A stretch of 64,000 nucleotides of DNA, taken from the NCBI GenBank assembly GCA_024134725.1, contig CP099863.1, positions 1,173,501-1,237,500 on the forward strand, written 5' to 3'. Positions 33,365-43,032 of this stretch are shown here, in pieces. Made by a program: the position numbers and the translations under genes. Within the stretch, counting starts at the first letter, position 1. Each line of letters starts with the position of its first letter. The notes under the pieces are model-generated. The model did no database searches. It saw only the letters and a list, made by a program, of their open reading frames with translations, and was not told the DNA's origin. This DNA comes from Bacillus sp. 1780r2a1. Its GTDB lineage: Bacteria > Bacillota > Bacilli > Bacillales > Bacillaceae_H.

Positions 33365-35242
33365 ATGTTTCAATTTTTACAACGCATTGGGAAGTCGCTT
33401 ATGCTACCCATCGCCGTCTTGCCCGCTGCGGCATTATTGCTGCGCTTAGGTCAACCTGATTTATTAGATATTCCATTTATGGCGCAAGCGGGAGATGCAA
33501 TCTTTGCTAACTTAGCCCTTTTGTTTGCTCTTGGCATTGCAGTAGGGTTATCAAAAGATGGAAGTGGGGCAGCTGCTCTTGCAGGTGTTATTGGTTATTT
33601 TGTTTTAACAAAAGGTGCTGTCGCACTTGATGAGACCATTGATATGGGCGTACTTGGTGGGATTGTAGCCGGTACCGTAGCAGGACTTCTATACAATCGT
33701 TTTTCAGATATAAAATTGCCGGAATGGCTAGGTTTTTTTGCAGGTAAACGCTTTGTACCAATTATTACGTCTGTTGTCATGCTTGCTATCGCCGGTTTGT
33801 TTGGCGTGATTTGGCCTCCAATTCAAGATCAAATTAATAACATCGGTGAATGGCTAACCGGTGCTGGTGCTCTTGGTGCAGGTATTTTTGGCTTTTTAAA
33901 CCGTTTGCTAATTCCACTAGGGCTACACCATATTTTGAACAGTTTAGTATGGTTTGTATTCGGAGAATTTAACGGAGCGACAGGTGATTTAAACCGTTTC
34001 TTTAAAGGAGACCCAACAGCTGGAACGTTTATGACAGGTTTCTTTCCAGTAATGATGTTTGGTCTTCCAGCAGCAGCTCTTGCGATGGTAGCGGCTGCTA
34101 AAAAAGAAAAGCGAAAGCTCGTATCAGGAATGCTTATTGGATTAGCATTTACGTCATTTTTAACAGGAATTACAGAACCGATTGAGTTTTTATTTATGTT
34201 TATTGCTCCTGTTTTATATGTAGTACATGCTTTGCTAACGGGAATCTCAATGGGACTTGCTGTTATGCTTGATATTCATCATGGCTTTGGTTTTTCAGCG
34301 GGGGCCATTGATTATTTCTTAAACTTTGGGATTGCGCAAAAGCCGCTTTTACTTGGAGGAATTGGCCTCATTTATGCAGCCATTTACTTTGTGTTATTTT
34401 ATTGGCTGATTAAAGCGCTTAATTTAAAAACACCTGGTCGTGAAGATGATGAAATCGATGGTGAAGAAGCGGTGGTATTATCAGATGATAAATATGTGAA
34501 CATGGCTGCGCACTTTATTGAAGGTTTAGGTGGAAAAGAAAATCTTGTTGAAATTGATAACTGTGCAACACGCTTGCGCCTACAGGTAAAAGATTCAGGT
34601 GCAGTTAACGAAGGACAGCTTAAGAAGAACGGTGCTCGCGGTGTGATGAAGGTTGCAAAAACGAGTGTTCAAGTCATTGTTGGAACGGAAGTCGAATTTG
34701 TAGCGAATGCGATGAAGCAACTTGTTCGAGGTGAAAAAGTAACGGCAAGTACATCGGTGAAAACTGAGCAAAAGCCAAACGAAGGTATACTTGAAGAATT
34801 CAGCTTACCGTTTGAAGGACTTGTTATGCCGCTTGAAAAAGTACCTGACCAAGTGTTTTCTGCTAAGCTTATGGGCGATGGGTTTGCGATTGAACCTGTT
34901 AATGATACGCTTTATTCACCAATTTCAGGTGAAGTCATGAGTATTTTCCCAACGAAGCACGCGTTTGGCTTGAAAACGGATACTGGGCTGGAACTACTAA
35001 TCCATGTTGGAATCGATACGGTTGAGCTAAAAGGTGAAGGATTTACAACACTCGTGAACGAAGGCGAACGTATTGAGCCTGGCACACCGTTATTACAAAT
35101 CAATCTCGATTATCTGAAGAAGAATGCGACGTCACTTGTTACACCTGTTGTGTTTACTAATTTACCGGAAGGAAAAGAAGTAGAGATTAAAAAGACAGGT
35201 TATCAGAAACAAGGTACGAAAGGCGTTATCAAACTATTATAA
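33365..35242 (+). CDS. nagP: PTS N-acetylglucosamine transporter EIICBA
   Basis: 625 aa with the domain order IIC-IIB-IIA. The IIC part (residues 1-360, about ten membrane segments, GITEPIEFLFMFIAPVLY) forms the sugar channel; IIB (about 375-450) carries the phosphocysteine in DNCATRLRLQ; IIA (about 490-620) carries the active histidine in LELLIHVGID. GlcNAc is phosphorylated during uptake and enters the NagA/NagB route. AAGGGGATGAAGAA precedes the ATG. Divergent from nagA; the IIA-containing build is the GlcNAc/glucose type, and the context decides for GlcNAc. Confidence 0.92.
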   Translation: MFQFLQRIGKSLMLPIAVLPAAALLLRLGQPDLLDIPFMAQAGDAIFANLALLFALGIAVGLSKDGSGAAALAGVIGYFVLTKGAVALDETIDMGVLGGIVAGTVAGLLYNRFSDIKLPEWLGFFAGKRFVPIITSVVMLAIAGLFGVIWPPIQDQINNIGEWLTGAGALGAGIFGFLNRLLIPLGLHHILNSLVWFVFGEFNGATGDLNRFFKGDPTAGTFMTGFFPVMMFGLPAAALAMVAAAKKEKRKLVSGMLIGLAFTSFLTGITEPIEFLFMFIAPVLYVVHALLTGISMGLAVMLDIHHGFGFSAGAIDYFLNFGIAQKPLLLGGIGLIYAAIYFVLFYWLIKALNLKTPGREDDEIDGEEAVVLSDDKYVNMAAHFIEGLGGKENLVEIDNCATRLRLQVKDSGAVNEGQLKKNGARGVMKVAKTSVQVIVGTEVEFVANAMKQLVRGEKVTASTSVKTEQKPNEGILEEFSLPFEGLVMPLEKVPDQVFSAKLMGDGFAIEPVNDTLYSPISGEVMSIFPTKHAFGLKTDTGLELLIHVGIDTVELKGEGFTTLVNEGERIEPGTPLLQINLDYLKKNATSLVTPVVFTNLPEGKEVEIKKTGYQKQGTKGVIKLL

Positions 35243-35250
35243 TGAAAGAA

Positions 35251-35328
35251 GCTGGGACATAAGTCTTTCAGCTAATGATCAATCCGAACTAGTGAGAGTT
35301 AATTACTCTTTTGTAGTTCGGATTTTTT
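35251..35328 (+). terminator. Terminator module with GCTGGGACATAAGT motif (copy 1)
   Basis: GCTGGGACATAAGT (35251-35264) is followed by a hairpin with arms AATCCGAACTA (35281-35291) and TAGTTCGGATT (35314-35324) and TTTTTT. An inner stem AGAGT/ACTCT is also present. It shares layout and the TGAGAGTT loop with the element at 35918-35993, but the stem sequence differs. Confidence 0.75.
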
Positions 35329-35329
35329 A

Positions 35330-35598
35330 TTGATTGTGAAATCACTGTTAGAGAGTTATGAGGATGGAGCGTAAGACACGCAGCTTCTGCGAAGCGAGAA
35401 GAACTAGATTCCTCCCCTTTAGAAAGCGAGTCTCTGCAGCGAAATAAAAAGACTGGTTACTATAGCCTAAGTTCTTTAGAAAAGGCATAATTCGTTTTTG
35501 AGAAAAAACATTTCGCTTTGTTTCAGCTTCTTTAGTATAAGCGATAAAAAGAGCTATGATATACTACAAGAAGTAAGTACAGATAAGGGAGAAATTGT
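35330..35598. other. Intergenic region after nagP
   Basis: About 270 bp with several purine-rich stretches (around 35370-35450, GCGAAGCGAGAAG and GAAAGCGAGTC). No reading frame with a ribosome site is apparent. The promoter of the next gene is probably near TATACT at about 35560. Confidence 0.3.
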
Positions 35599-35913
35599 AT
35601 GAACGAAACGTCAGTTACAAACATTATTCTTATGCAAACAGAAAAGTTAGCTCGTCAGTACGGCTATGATTTCTTATATGAACCGCAGGGAGATAAAACG
35701 CTTTGTCAAATTATTCAACGAGATGAAGATGGCTCAATTTTAGGAACGCCGCTTAGCTTTCATATCGACATGAACGAGGAAAAAGGAACTGGTCAAATTA
35801 GCTATTATCATGAGCAAGGTGAATTCAAAAAGCAAGATGTGAGTGTATTTGAAGAAAACAGTTTAGTTAACGTATTTCTATTTATTCAACAGCGACTTCA
35901 AATTAATTCGTAA
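35599..35913 (+). CDS. Hypothetical small protein
   Basis: 104 aa behind AAGGGAGAAATTGT. It is soluble and acidic, with a beta-like middle part (YDFLYEPQGDKTLCQIIQRDEDGSILGTPLSFHIDMNEEKGTGQISYYHEQG) and an ending helix. I do not recognise a family. Single gene followed by the second GCTGGGCATAAGT terminator module. Confidence 0.65.
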   Translation: MNETSVTNIILMQTEKLARQYGYDFLYEPQGDKTLCQIIQRDEDGSILGTPLSFHIDMNEEKGTGQISYYHEQGEFKKQDVSVFEENSLVNVFLFIQQRLQINS

Positions 35914-35917
35914 GAGA

Positions 35918-35993
35918 GCTGGGCATAAGTAATTCAGTCAATAATAAACCTGAACGGTTGAGAGTTCGTCACTTTTAATCGTTCAGGTTTTTT
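35918..35993 (+). terminator. Terminator module with GCTGGGCATAAGT motif (copy 2)
   Basis: GCTGGGCATAAGT (35918-35930), then arms AAACCTGAACG (35946-35956) and CGTTCAGGTTT (35980-35990) and six T residues. The TGAGAGTT stretch after the left arm is common to copy 1 while the stem bases have changed in a pairing-preserving way. Confidence 0.75.
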
Positions 35994-36493
35994 GTTGGTT
36001 GGAAAAAATCAGTTTGGCAATAGAATAAAAAGCGAGTGGTCTTAGTGCAATGGAACGAACGCGTTCATCTTCTTTGAAATTTGTTTTGTTATGTCTCGTT
36101 CGCTTTTTATTGTGAAAAAAGGCTCGTTTTCCTTTCTTTTAACATGATGCCAAATCAATGTTCATATACATATCATCGTTGAGCTTTTGGAAGATCGAAA
36201 AAAATGAAGCAAAAAGGAGGAGAAGGGATAGCCTTCTATCGAACTATAAAAACATCTACTTCGTTAGGGTTTTGTATATTCATATTTTTGGTAAAAAGTG
36301 ATGAAAATGGTTTTAAACTAGTTATGTAGGGTACTAGAAAATGAGTCTTTGTATCTGTTGATGGGTCTCTTTTTATCAGCTAAACGAACTAAAAATTGTC
36401 TTTTTTTGTCGAACGACTAGAAATACTGGTAATGATTCCTTATCATGTACAAGGGACCAAACAAACAATTATTTACAGGAGGGTGTAAAACAC
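35994..36493. other. 500-bp intergenic region with distant inverted repeat
   Basis: AATAAAAAGCGA (36024-36035) and TCGCTTTTTATT (36100-36111) form a perfect 12-bp inverted repeat 88 bp across, enclosing the palindrome GAACGCGTTC (36056-36065). It may be a folded non-coding RNA or a miniature-element remnant. The rest, up to the DUF6583-like gene, shows no gene. Confidence 0.45.
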
Positions 36494-38182
36494 ATGAGCG
36501 ATGAAAACAAAACAAGACAAGAAACTGCTGCTTCCTTAGAAACAGCTCCAGCTCCGAAAAAAGCACCGACAAAACTAATTATCGGATTGGTAATTTTATT
36601 CGTGCTTATCGGCGCAGCAGTTACGTTTGGCTATGTATTCATGAAATCACCAAAGCAATTATATTTAATATCTGAAGTGAATACATACAACAAAATGACA
36701 GAAGAAATTGAAACGAAATATGGCGAAAGCTTAGCATTCCAGGAAAAAGCACTAGAGCAACCATCAAGCTCAGCTGCTTCTATCAGCGGTGATTTTTCAA
36801 TGAACTCACTTGCTGCTGATCCATCTTATCAAATGATTCAAGATATGATTAGCAAGTCGACGATTAATGTGAAAACAGAACAGGATCCTAAAAAACAAGA
36901 AACATACGGCTCATTAACGCTTGATATCGGTAACACAAAAGCACTTGATGTAGAGGGTTACCAAACAAAAGAACAAATTGGTTTTAAAGCACCGATTTTA
37001 GCAAATCAATTTTTCTACTTAAATCTTGATGAATATGGTCAAGTTATGCGTATGTTTGACCCATCGTATACAGGTCCAGATAAGTTAGAGTTAAATCAAA
37101 TTAAGTTAGAAGATTTAGAGCTAACAGAGAAAGAAAAGAAAGCAATTGCAACAAAATACGGAAAGTTCTTCTATGATAACTTAGATGAAGACTACTTCAC
37201 AAAGGAAAAGAACGCGGAGTATAAACAAGGCGATGAAACGTTAAAATTCACGCGTCTAACTCTTGAAATGAATCAAGAACAAACTGAAAAATTTGTTCAA
37301 AAGCTAGTAGCTGAAATGGCAAAAGACGATGAGCTACAAACAATCATTGCAAAGCGCATTGCAACGATTGCTGAATCATCTGCTGCAACAGACCCAGAGA
37401 TGGCTGAACTAACAGATGAAAAAGAAGTGAAGAAGCAACTAAAAGAAGGCTTGGATGAATTTAAAACAGATGTGAAAGATCTTAAGTTCCCTAAGGGCTT
37501 CAAATCAACAGTTTACATCAACGATGATGAAGTAATTGTGGATCGTAACGTAGAGTTTGCTGCAACTTCAGCTGATGACGAAGACAACGTAGGAAATGTA
37601 AAAGTGGCTACAAAAGATGTAGAGTATGGGGATAACAAGCGTGCTCAACAGCTAGCTCTTACAATTGGAAATGACAACAATGATAGCAAAGTAGCACTTG
37701 ATGTAACAAACGATATTACAGCTGACGGAGATAAGAGCTCTGAAAAGTTAGTTGCTAGCATTGACGCTTCTGATTCAACAACAGAAGATCTAAACTTAAA
37801 GTTCACAATGGATTCAGTTGTGAATGGTAAAACGGATGCAAAACAAACGGCAGATCGCAAATTCACGCTTGACTTGGGCGACCAAGCTCCTGGCTACACA
37901 TTCAGCGGTGATCTTAAGCAAGATCAAAACATCGATGCTTCAAAAGGAAAGTCAGATTACAAGTTTGATATTAACTTAAAAGTTGGTATGCCGACAGATT
38001 CAGCTGATATCAACTTAAAGATCAACTCAAATTCTGAACTAAAAGACGCGGCGGATATTCCAGCGGTTGATTCTAAGAACGGTAAAAACGTAAAAGATAT
38101 TACGCCAGTTGATTTAATGAAGATTCAAGAAGAGTTCTACACAAACTTACAAGGGTTAATGATGGATCTTGATATTTCTTAA
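36494..38182 (+). CDS. Membrane-anchored extracytoplasmic protein, DUF6583-like
   Basis: 562 aa behind CAGGAGGGTGTAAAAC. A short cytosolic Pro/Ala/Lys tail is followed by one membrane helix (about residues 27-50, LIIGLVILFVLIGAAVTFGYVF) and some 500 residues outside. The outer part is very rich in Lys, Asp, Thr and Asn, with long repeated beta-type stretches, and has no catalytic motif or sortase signal. It fits the large DUF6583-type proteins of Bacillaceae as I recall them. It stands before a three-gene ABC-2 exporter, but a terminator lies between, so a functional link is only positional. Confidence 0.72.
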   Translation: MSDENKTRQETAASLETAPAPKKAPTKLIIGLVILFVLIGAAVTFGYVFMKSPKQLYLISEVNTYNKMTEEIETKYGESLAFQEKALEQPSSSAASISGDFSMNSLAADPSYQMIQDMISKSTINVKTEQDPKKQETYGSLTLDIGNTKALDVEGYQTKEQIGFKAPILANQFFYLNLDEYGQVMRMFDPSYTGPDKLELNQIKLEDLELTEKEKKAIATKYGKFFYDNLDEDYFTKEKNAEYKQGDETLKFTRLTLEMNQEQTEKFVQKLVAEMAKDDELQTIIAKRIATIAESSAATDPEMAELTDEKEVKKQLKEGLDEFKTDVKDLKFPKGFKSTVYINDDEVIVDRNVEFAATSADDEDNVGNVKVATKDVEYGDNKRAQQLALTIGNDNNDSKVALDVTNDITADGDKSSEKLVASIDASDSTTEDLNLKFTMDSVVNGKTDAKQTADRKFTLDLGDQAPGYTFSGDLKQDQNIDASKGKSDYKFDINLKVGMPTDSADINLKINSNSELKDAADIPAVDSKNGKNVKDITPVDLMKIQEEFYTNLQGLMMDLDIS

Positions 38183-38205
38183 TCTTAACGGTTAATAGTT
38201 CTTAC

Positions 38206-38241
38206 AAAAGCGGATGACGTGTAGCATGTCATCCGCTTTGT
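38206..38241 (+). terminator. Terminator after the DUF6583-like gene
   Basis: AAAGCGGATGAC pairs with GTCATCCGCTTT across GTGTAGCAT. Only a short T-stretch follows. Confidence 0.65.
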
Positions 38242-38348
38242 TAAATTTATCCGATTTGCAGTAGGTCTGAATCTACTTGTACAACCATATAGTAAACTAT
38301 CATATCTAGTTACAATTCTAATGTAATCATGCAGGGAGAGAAGAGCAG

Positions 38349-39578
38349 GTGAAGATATTCTTTTATTTATGCTCATTCACATGGAAGTCGATGCTAAAAA
38401 ACTGGAAGTCTTTTAGCCTGCTTCTACTTGCTCCTGTTCTATTTTTAATAGGAGCAGGAGTCATATTAACAGAAACAATGAAGGATGAAGCACGGATACA
38501 AAAGTTTCCGGTGGCAATTGTTGATGAAGATGATACGCTTCAAACAGAATACGTCATCAAACAGTTAACGGAAAGTGAACAGCTAAGCTCACTTATCAAT
38601 CCTGTTTATCCAACAAAAGCAGAAGCACAACAAATGCTGTCCAAAAACGACATTGCAGCGCTTGTTGTGTTACCAGATGGATTTAGTCATTCAATTGCAA
38701 CGGGAGAAAACATGCCTCTTGTTGTAGTGGGGAATAAAAACAAGCCGCTTCAAGCTCAGCTGTTTCGCTATGTGATGGATAGCGCAGCTGACTATACATC
38801 AGCTGCTCAAAGCGGAATTAATACAATTGATCACTTTCTACAAGAAGAAGGAGCCAGCACGGCAGAGAGACAAGCTGAATTTCGTCGTAGCCTTCTTTCG
38901 TTTGGGCTTCATGTTCTTGATCGAGGAAGCGTGTTTGAAGAACGAATAGCAACATCTTTGTTTCAGCAAGATATGAAGCAGTATTATATTCTATCATTCT
39001 TTTTATTACTGCTTATGATTTGGACCTACAGCAGCCTGCTTTTTGTAAAGGGACTTCATTCACATGCAGTGCTTAAGCGCATGCAGACTCACGGAGTATC
39101 CTCACTACACGTTCACCTTGCCCAGTTTAGCTGTATGTTCTTACTCGTTTTCGTTTTATCGCTAGGATTATACGCAGTAGGAATAGAGAAGCTGGGTTTG
39201 TCACTATCGTACACGTGGGGTCAACTGGTTGGCAGCGTTGCCGCTAGTGCATTCGCATTTTTAGCAACGTTTGCGCTCTTACAAGTTATCTTTACGAGTG
39301 AAAAGATGTATCAGCTAGTAGGCATTCTTTTCCTTGCTGCAGCCTCTCTTGTAGGCGGGCATATTTTACCTAGCGTTTATTTACCAGAGTGGTTGCTACC
39401 CCTTCAGGCCTGGTCGGTTAACGCTTGGTCGCTGCAAATGATGTTTGGTTTATTCGGAGGCTATGAGTCGGTAGACTGGTCGGAATCCATGACTTGGCTT
39501 GTGGTTTACGGGCTCACTGCTTTCAGTTTGTCTCTCCTCTGGACGGCACTGTTTCAAAAAAGGAGAGTGAGCCTATGA
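38349..39578 (+). CDS. ABC-2 type permease (first)
   Basis: 409 aa, GTG start at 38349. The ABC-2 exporter plan is clear: one N-terminal helix (SFSLLLLAPVLFLIGAGVIL), a long outer loop of about 170 residues (VAIVDEDDTLQTEYVIKQL..), then five or six helices. Related to YhgE/NatB/DrrB-type permeases. It overlaps the next permease by four bases (ATGA). With the second permease and the ATPase it should form a heteromeric exporter, perhaps for a lipid, peptide or drug. The cargo is unknown. Confidence 0.85.
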   Translation: MKIFFYLCSFTWKSMLKNWKSFSLLLLAPVLFLIGAGVILTETMKDEARIQKFPVAIVDEDDTLQTEYVIKQLTESEQLSSLINPVYPTKAEAQQMLSKNDIAALVVLPDGFSHSIATGENMPLVVVGNKNKPLQAQLFRYVMDSAADYTSAAQSGINTIDHFLQEEGASTAERQAEFRRSLLSFGLHVLDRGSVFEERIATSLFQQDMKQYYILSFFLLLLMIWTYSSLLFVKGLHSHAVLKRMQTHGVSSLHVHLAQFSCMFLLVFVLSLGLYAVGIEKLGLSLSYTWGQLVGSVAASAFAFLATFALLQVIFTSEKMYQLVGILFLAAASLVGGHILPSVYLPEWLLPLQAWSVNAWSLQMMFGLFGGYESVDWSESMTWLVVYGLTAFSLSLLWTALFQKRRVSL

Positions 39579-40729
39579 ATCTCATGATGGAAAAGCTAAA
39601 GGGGATTATCCGAAAGCCATTTTTACTTATACTTCTTCTGGTGGTGCCTGCTGCAGGTGCTTATGTAGGCCAAATGTTTCTTCAAAACGTTGAGAACGAT
39701 GTGAAAATTCCAGTTGCCATTGCAGATGAAGATCAAAGTGAGTTTTCCAAACAAGTAATTCAGCGGGTTGCTACGAATGAGAGAATCAAATTGACAGCTA
39801 CAACGGCGGATGAAGGAGAGAAACAGCTGCTTCGAAACGAAGTTGATAGTTTATTTATCATTCGAGAAGGCTTTATGGACAATATTAAAAAAGAAGATTA
39901 TGAAGAAACGATTGAGCTGGTGAAAATGCCAGCATCAGTTGCTACGAGCGTTGTAGAAGAAGTGATTGCCAGTGAGGTAACGCGCTTATCAAGTAACAGT
40001 AAAGCAGCTATTCAAGTAGAACGCCTGTATGAACGCTATCGTTGGAAAAAGCCCGCGACTCTATGGGAAGATGCGTATCGCTATACGGACGAGCAGTGGA
40101 AGCCGGAACCGTTAATGACCATTCAATATGTGACTGATGGACAAGAAGGTGCACAACCAGATCAAAAACAACAGATTATAAATCGCTCTGTTCCGCTGTG
40201 GGGCTTTTTGACGCTTATTGTTTCGCTTATGGCAATGGAATGGGTTCTAAAGGAAAAAGGGCCTATTTTTAAGCGAATGAAGACCGTTCCAAAAGGTATT
40301 ATGTCTTATGTAAATCAATCGGTAGCAGCATACGGGTTTATTTTGATTATCCAAACAATCCTGAGCTTTTTCTTCTTTTTGAAAATCGGAGCGGTGACAG
40401 ATAGCAGAGTGCTGTTGCTAATGCTCCTATATCTCTGCTTTTGCTTAGCTTTTAGCTTTTGGTTAGCTACGGAATCGCGTCATATCGGTCGCTACTACAT
40501 CGCAGGATTGTTACTTGCCATGATGTTCAGTATTATCGGGGGAGTATTTTTTCCAATCAGTGACATAGCGGAGCAGCTAAGCACAATTGCTACATGGCTT
40601 CCTCAGCATCTATTGGTTACGCAGCAGCTTGTACTTGCTAAAGAGCTTTGGATGCAGCTTGGAACAATACTAGTCATCACCATTTTATTGTGGTTAAAAG
40701 CAGTGTGGAATGTGAGGTCGATTACATGA
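39575..40729 (+). CDS. ABC-2 type permease (second)
   Basis: 384 aa from ATG 39575, which overlaps the stop of the first permease (ATGA) and follows AGGAGAGTGAG. Same build as its neighbour: N-terminal helix, outer loop starting VPVAIADEDQSEFSKQVIQRVATNE (similar to the first permease), then a block of helices with GGVFFPISDIAEQLSTIATWLPQHLL near the end, the typical last loop of ABC-2 proteins. The two genes look like an old duplication. Stop overlaps the ATPase start. Confidence 0.85.
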   Translation: MNLMMEKLKGIIRKPFLLILLLVVPAAGAYVGQMFLQNVENDVKIPVAIADEDQSEFSKQVIQRVATNERIKLTATTADEGEKQLLRNEVDSLFIIREGFMDNIKKEDYEETIELVKMPASVATSVVEEVIASEVTRLSSNSKAAIQVERLYERYRWKKPATLWEDAYRYTDEQWKPEPLMTIQYVTDGQEGAQPDQKQQIINRSVPLWGFLTLIVSLMAMEWVLKEKGPIFKRMKTVPKGIMSYVNQSVAAYGFILIIQTILSFFFFLKIGAVTDSRVLLLMLLYLCFCLAFSFWLATESRHIGRYYIAGLLLAMMFSIIGGVFFPISDIAEQLSTIATWLPQHLLVTQQLVLAKELWMQLGTILVITILLWLKAVWNVRSIT

Positions 40730-41454
40730 TTTCAATTGAAAAAGTAAGTAAGCGTTACGGAAGAAAAAAATCATTAAATAAAGTATCTTTGCATGTGAAA
40801 AAAGGTGAGGTGCTTGGGCTATTAGGACCAAACGGTGCTGGTAAGTCTACGCTTTTATCTATTTTAGCAACGCTTACTAAGCCTTCTAGCGGCGAAGTGG
40901 TCATCAACGGTCAGCGATTAAAAAAAGCTAAAAAGCACATTCGTAATCAAATTGGCTACGTCCCGCAAGATATTGCGCTGTGGGAAGAGCTAACGGTAAA
41001 AGAAAACATGCGACTGTGGAGCAAAATGACGGGGCGATCGGTATCAGATGATGAGCTCAAAACGCTTTGTAAGTCCGTACAGCTAGAGGGGAAATGGAGC
41101 GAAAAAGTTCAAAGCCTATCAGGGGGAATGAAGCGAAAGCTCAATATTGCTGTTGCGCTCATTCATAAACCGGCGATTTTACTTATGGACGAGCCGACGG
41201 TTGGAATTGATTTGCAGTCGAAAATGGAGATTGGCAGATACATTCAAAAGCTTACGAGAGAAGGAAAAACAGTCATTTATATTACGCATGACTTAAATGA
41301 AATTCTCGGTTTATGTCACCGGTTTGCTGTGTTAAAAGAAGGAGAAATACAGTTTATCGGTACGATGGAAGAAGCGAGAAGCGCAACAAGACAAAACAGT
41401 GACGAAGCGGTTATCTATCAGCTCCTTCATCCAGCGGTGCAGCGCGGTTATTAG
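40726..41454 (+). CDS. ABC transporter ATP-binding protein
   Basis: 242 aa from ATG 40726, overlapping the permease stop by four bases. Walker A GPNGAGKST, signature LSGGMKRK, Walker B ILLMDEP and the H-loop ITHD are intact. The LSGGM signature and short length are of the DrrA/CcmA/NatA-type exporters. It powers the two ABC-2 permeases encoded directly before it. No sensor or resistance gene is adjacent, so the inducer is unknown. Confidence 0.92.
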   Translation: MISIEKVSKRYGRKKSLNKVSLHVKKGEVLGLLGPNGAGKSTLLSILATLTKPSSGEVVINGQRLKKAKKHIRNQIGYVPQDIALWEELTVKENMRLWSKMTGRSVSDDELKTLCKSVQLEGKWSEKVQSLSGGMKRKLNIAVALIHKPAILLMDEPTVGIDLQSKMEIGRYIQKLTREGKTVIYITHDLNEILGLCHRFAVLKEGEIQFIGTMEEARSATRQNSDEAVIYQLLHPAVQRGY

Positions 41455-41488
41455 AACCACTACCTAATAAAAAAGAGAAATGAAGAGT

Positions 41489-41524
41489 AAAAGTGTCTAA
41501 GTGAAAAACTTAGGCACTTTTTTT
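41489..41524 (+). terminator. Terminator of the ABC-2 operon
   Basis: AAAGTGTCTAAGT and ACTTAGGCACTTT arms (one wobble) around GAAAA, ending in TTTTTTT. Confidence 0.8.
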
Positions 41525-41557
41525 ACAGAACCTTCTAAAATTGTGTCGAAATTAAGA

Positions 41558-41628
41558 TTGTGAAATTGTGAACAAACTTTAACAAAATGGTGAACTGTAT
41601 GGTCAACTATAAAAGAAGTTTTTATACT
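41558..41628 (+). promoter_or_regulatory. cydA promoter with Rex-like operator
   Basis: TGGTCA (41600-41605) and TATACT (41623-41628), 17-bp spacer, form a sigma-A promoter. Upstream, TTGTGAAATTGTGAACAA (41558-41575) fits the Rex box TTGTGAA-N4-TTCACAA at 16 of 18 positions, and a further TTGTGAA/TTAACAA pair overlaps it. Rex, the NADH-sensing repressor, controls cyd operons in Bacillus. Placement upstream of the -35 is less usual for a repressor site. Confidence 0.5.
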
Positions 41629-41683
41629 AAGGGCTACAATCTGCTAAGAGAAGGGAGAATTCTCTTCATACATAAAGGAGGAA

Positions 41684-43021
41684 ATGTTTGTGTTTGAGTA
41701 TGATCCGGTCTTGTATAGTCGAATCTTAACCGGTTTAACACTAGCTGTGCATACGATTTTCTCAACATTAGGAGTCGGAGTTCCGCTCTTGATTGCACTT
41801 GCTGAATGGATAGGAATTAAACGAAACGATGAGCACTACCACTTACTTGCTAGAAGATGGGCACGCGGATATATCATCACGGTAGCTGTTGGTGTTGTGA
41901 CAGGTACAGCAATTGCGCTGCAGCTAAGTTTACTATGGCCAAACTTTATGCAGGTAGCTGGTCAAACGATTAGCTTTCCGCTTTTTTTAGAAACATTTGC
42001 TTTCTTCTTTGAAGCTATTTTCCTCGGAATTTATTTATATACGTGGGATCGCTTCAAAAACAAAATGTACCACTTGCTGCTGCTAATTCCAGCTGCGCTT
42101 GGTGCAACGGCATCAGGTTTCTTTATTACAACGGTAAACTCATTTATGAACGCACCGCTTGGCTTCACGTATGAAAACGGCGTGTTGTCAAATATTAACC
42201 CGATCGCAGCGATGTTTAACCCGGCGACGCCGACAAAAGTGTCGCACGTTTTATCATCCGCGTATTTAACGTCTGCGTTTGTGCTTGCAGCTATTGCAGC
42301 TTTTGCGATTTTACGAGGACGAGATCACGTTTATCATAAAAAAGCGCTGCATTTATCAATGGTCGTGGCGTTTGTATTTGCCATTGTAACGGCACTTGTT
42401 GGAGATTTATCAGGTAAATATTTAGCAAACTACCAGCCTGAAAAACTCGCAGCAGCTGAATGGCATTTTGAAACAATGGAAGAAGCTTCATTAATTCTAG
42501 GTGGTATTTTAACCGAAGATAACGAAGTGAAGTACGCGCTTGAAATTCCGTATGCGCTCAGTATTTTAGCACACGGAACTCCAGGAGCTGAAGTTATTGG
42601 GCTTGAAGAATATCCTGAAGAAGATTGGCCTCCACTTGTTGTTCACTATATGTTCGACTTGATGGTTGCAATTGGAATGGGACTTGCGCTTATTTCATTT
42701 ATTTACATTGTAATGAAAAAGAAAAAATCATGGAATCCGCTTAACAAACCGCTTCTTAGCTTAATTGTAGCCGGTGGACCGCTAGCGATGCTTGCGATTG
42801 AAGCAGGATGGTTCTTTACAGAAGAAGGCCGTCAGCCTTGGATCATTCGAGGCGTTATGCGCACAGCAGAAGGAGCGACAACGTCTCAGCACGTTGATAT
42901 TATGCTTTATTTGTTCGCTGCTTTATACGTTATTTTAATTGTATCGGCTGTGACGGTTCTGATTCGTACCTTTAGAGCAAATCCTGTTGAAAAAGAATTA
43001 AAAAAACGCGGGATTGAATAG
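41684..43021 (+). CDS. cydA: Cytochrome bd quinol oxidase subunit I
   Basis: 445 aa, matching the short-Q-loop CydA of Bacillus. AAAGGAGGAAATG marks the start. It is the heme-bearing membrane subunit that oxidises menaquinol and reduces oxygen to water. Conserved stretches are FSTLGVGVPLLIALAEW near the N-terminus with heme-ligand histidines, FFITTVNSFMNAP, and the diagnostic GRQPWIIRGVMRT near residue 385. It leads the operon cydA-cydB-cydS-cydD-cydC. Confidence 0.95.
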   Translation: MFVFEYDPVLYSRILTGLTLAVHTIFSTLGVGVPLLIALAEWIGIKRNDEHYHLLARRWARGYIITVAVGVVTGTAIALQLSLLWPNFMQVAGQTISFPLFLETFAFFFEAIFLGIYLYTWDRFKNKMYHLLLLIPAALGATASGFFITTVNSFMNAPLGFTYENGVLSNINPIAAMFNPATPTKVSHVLSSAYLTSAFVLAAIAAFAILRGRDHVYHKKALHLSMVVAFVFAIVTALVGDLSGKYLANYQPEKLAAAEWHFETMEEASLILGGILTEDNEVKYALEIPYALSILAHGTPGAEVIGLEEYPEEDWPPLVVHYMFDLMVAIGMGLALISFIYIVMKKKKSWNPLNKPLLSLIVAGGPLAMLAIEAGWFFTEEGRQPWIIRGVMRTAEGATTSQHVDIMLYLFAALYVILIVSAVTVLIRTFRANPVEKELKKRGIE

Positions 43022-43032
43022 GGAGGACTACT

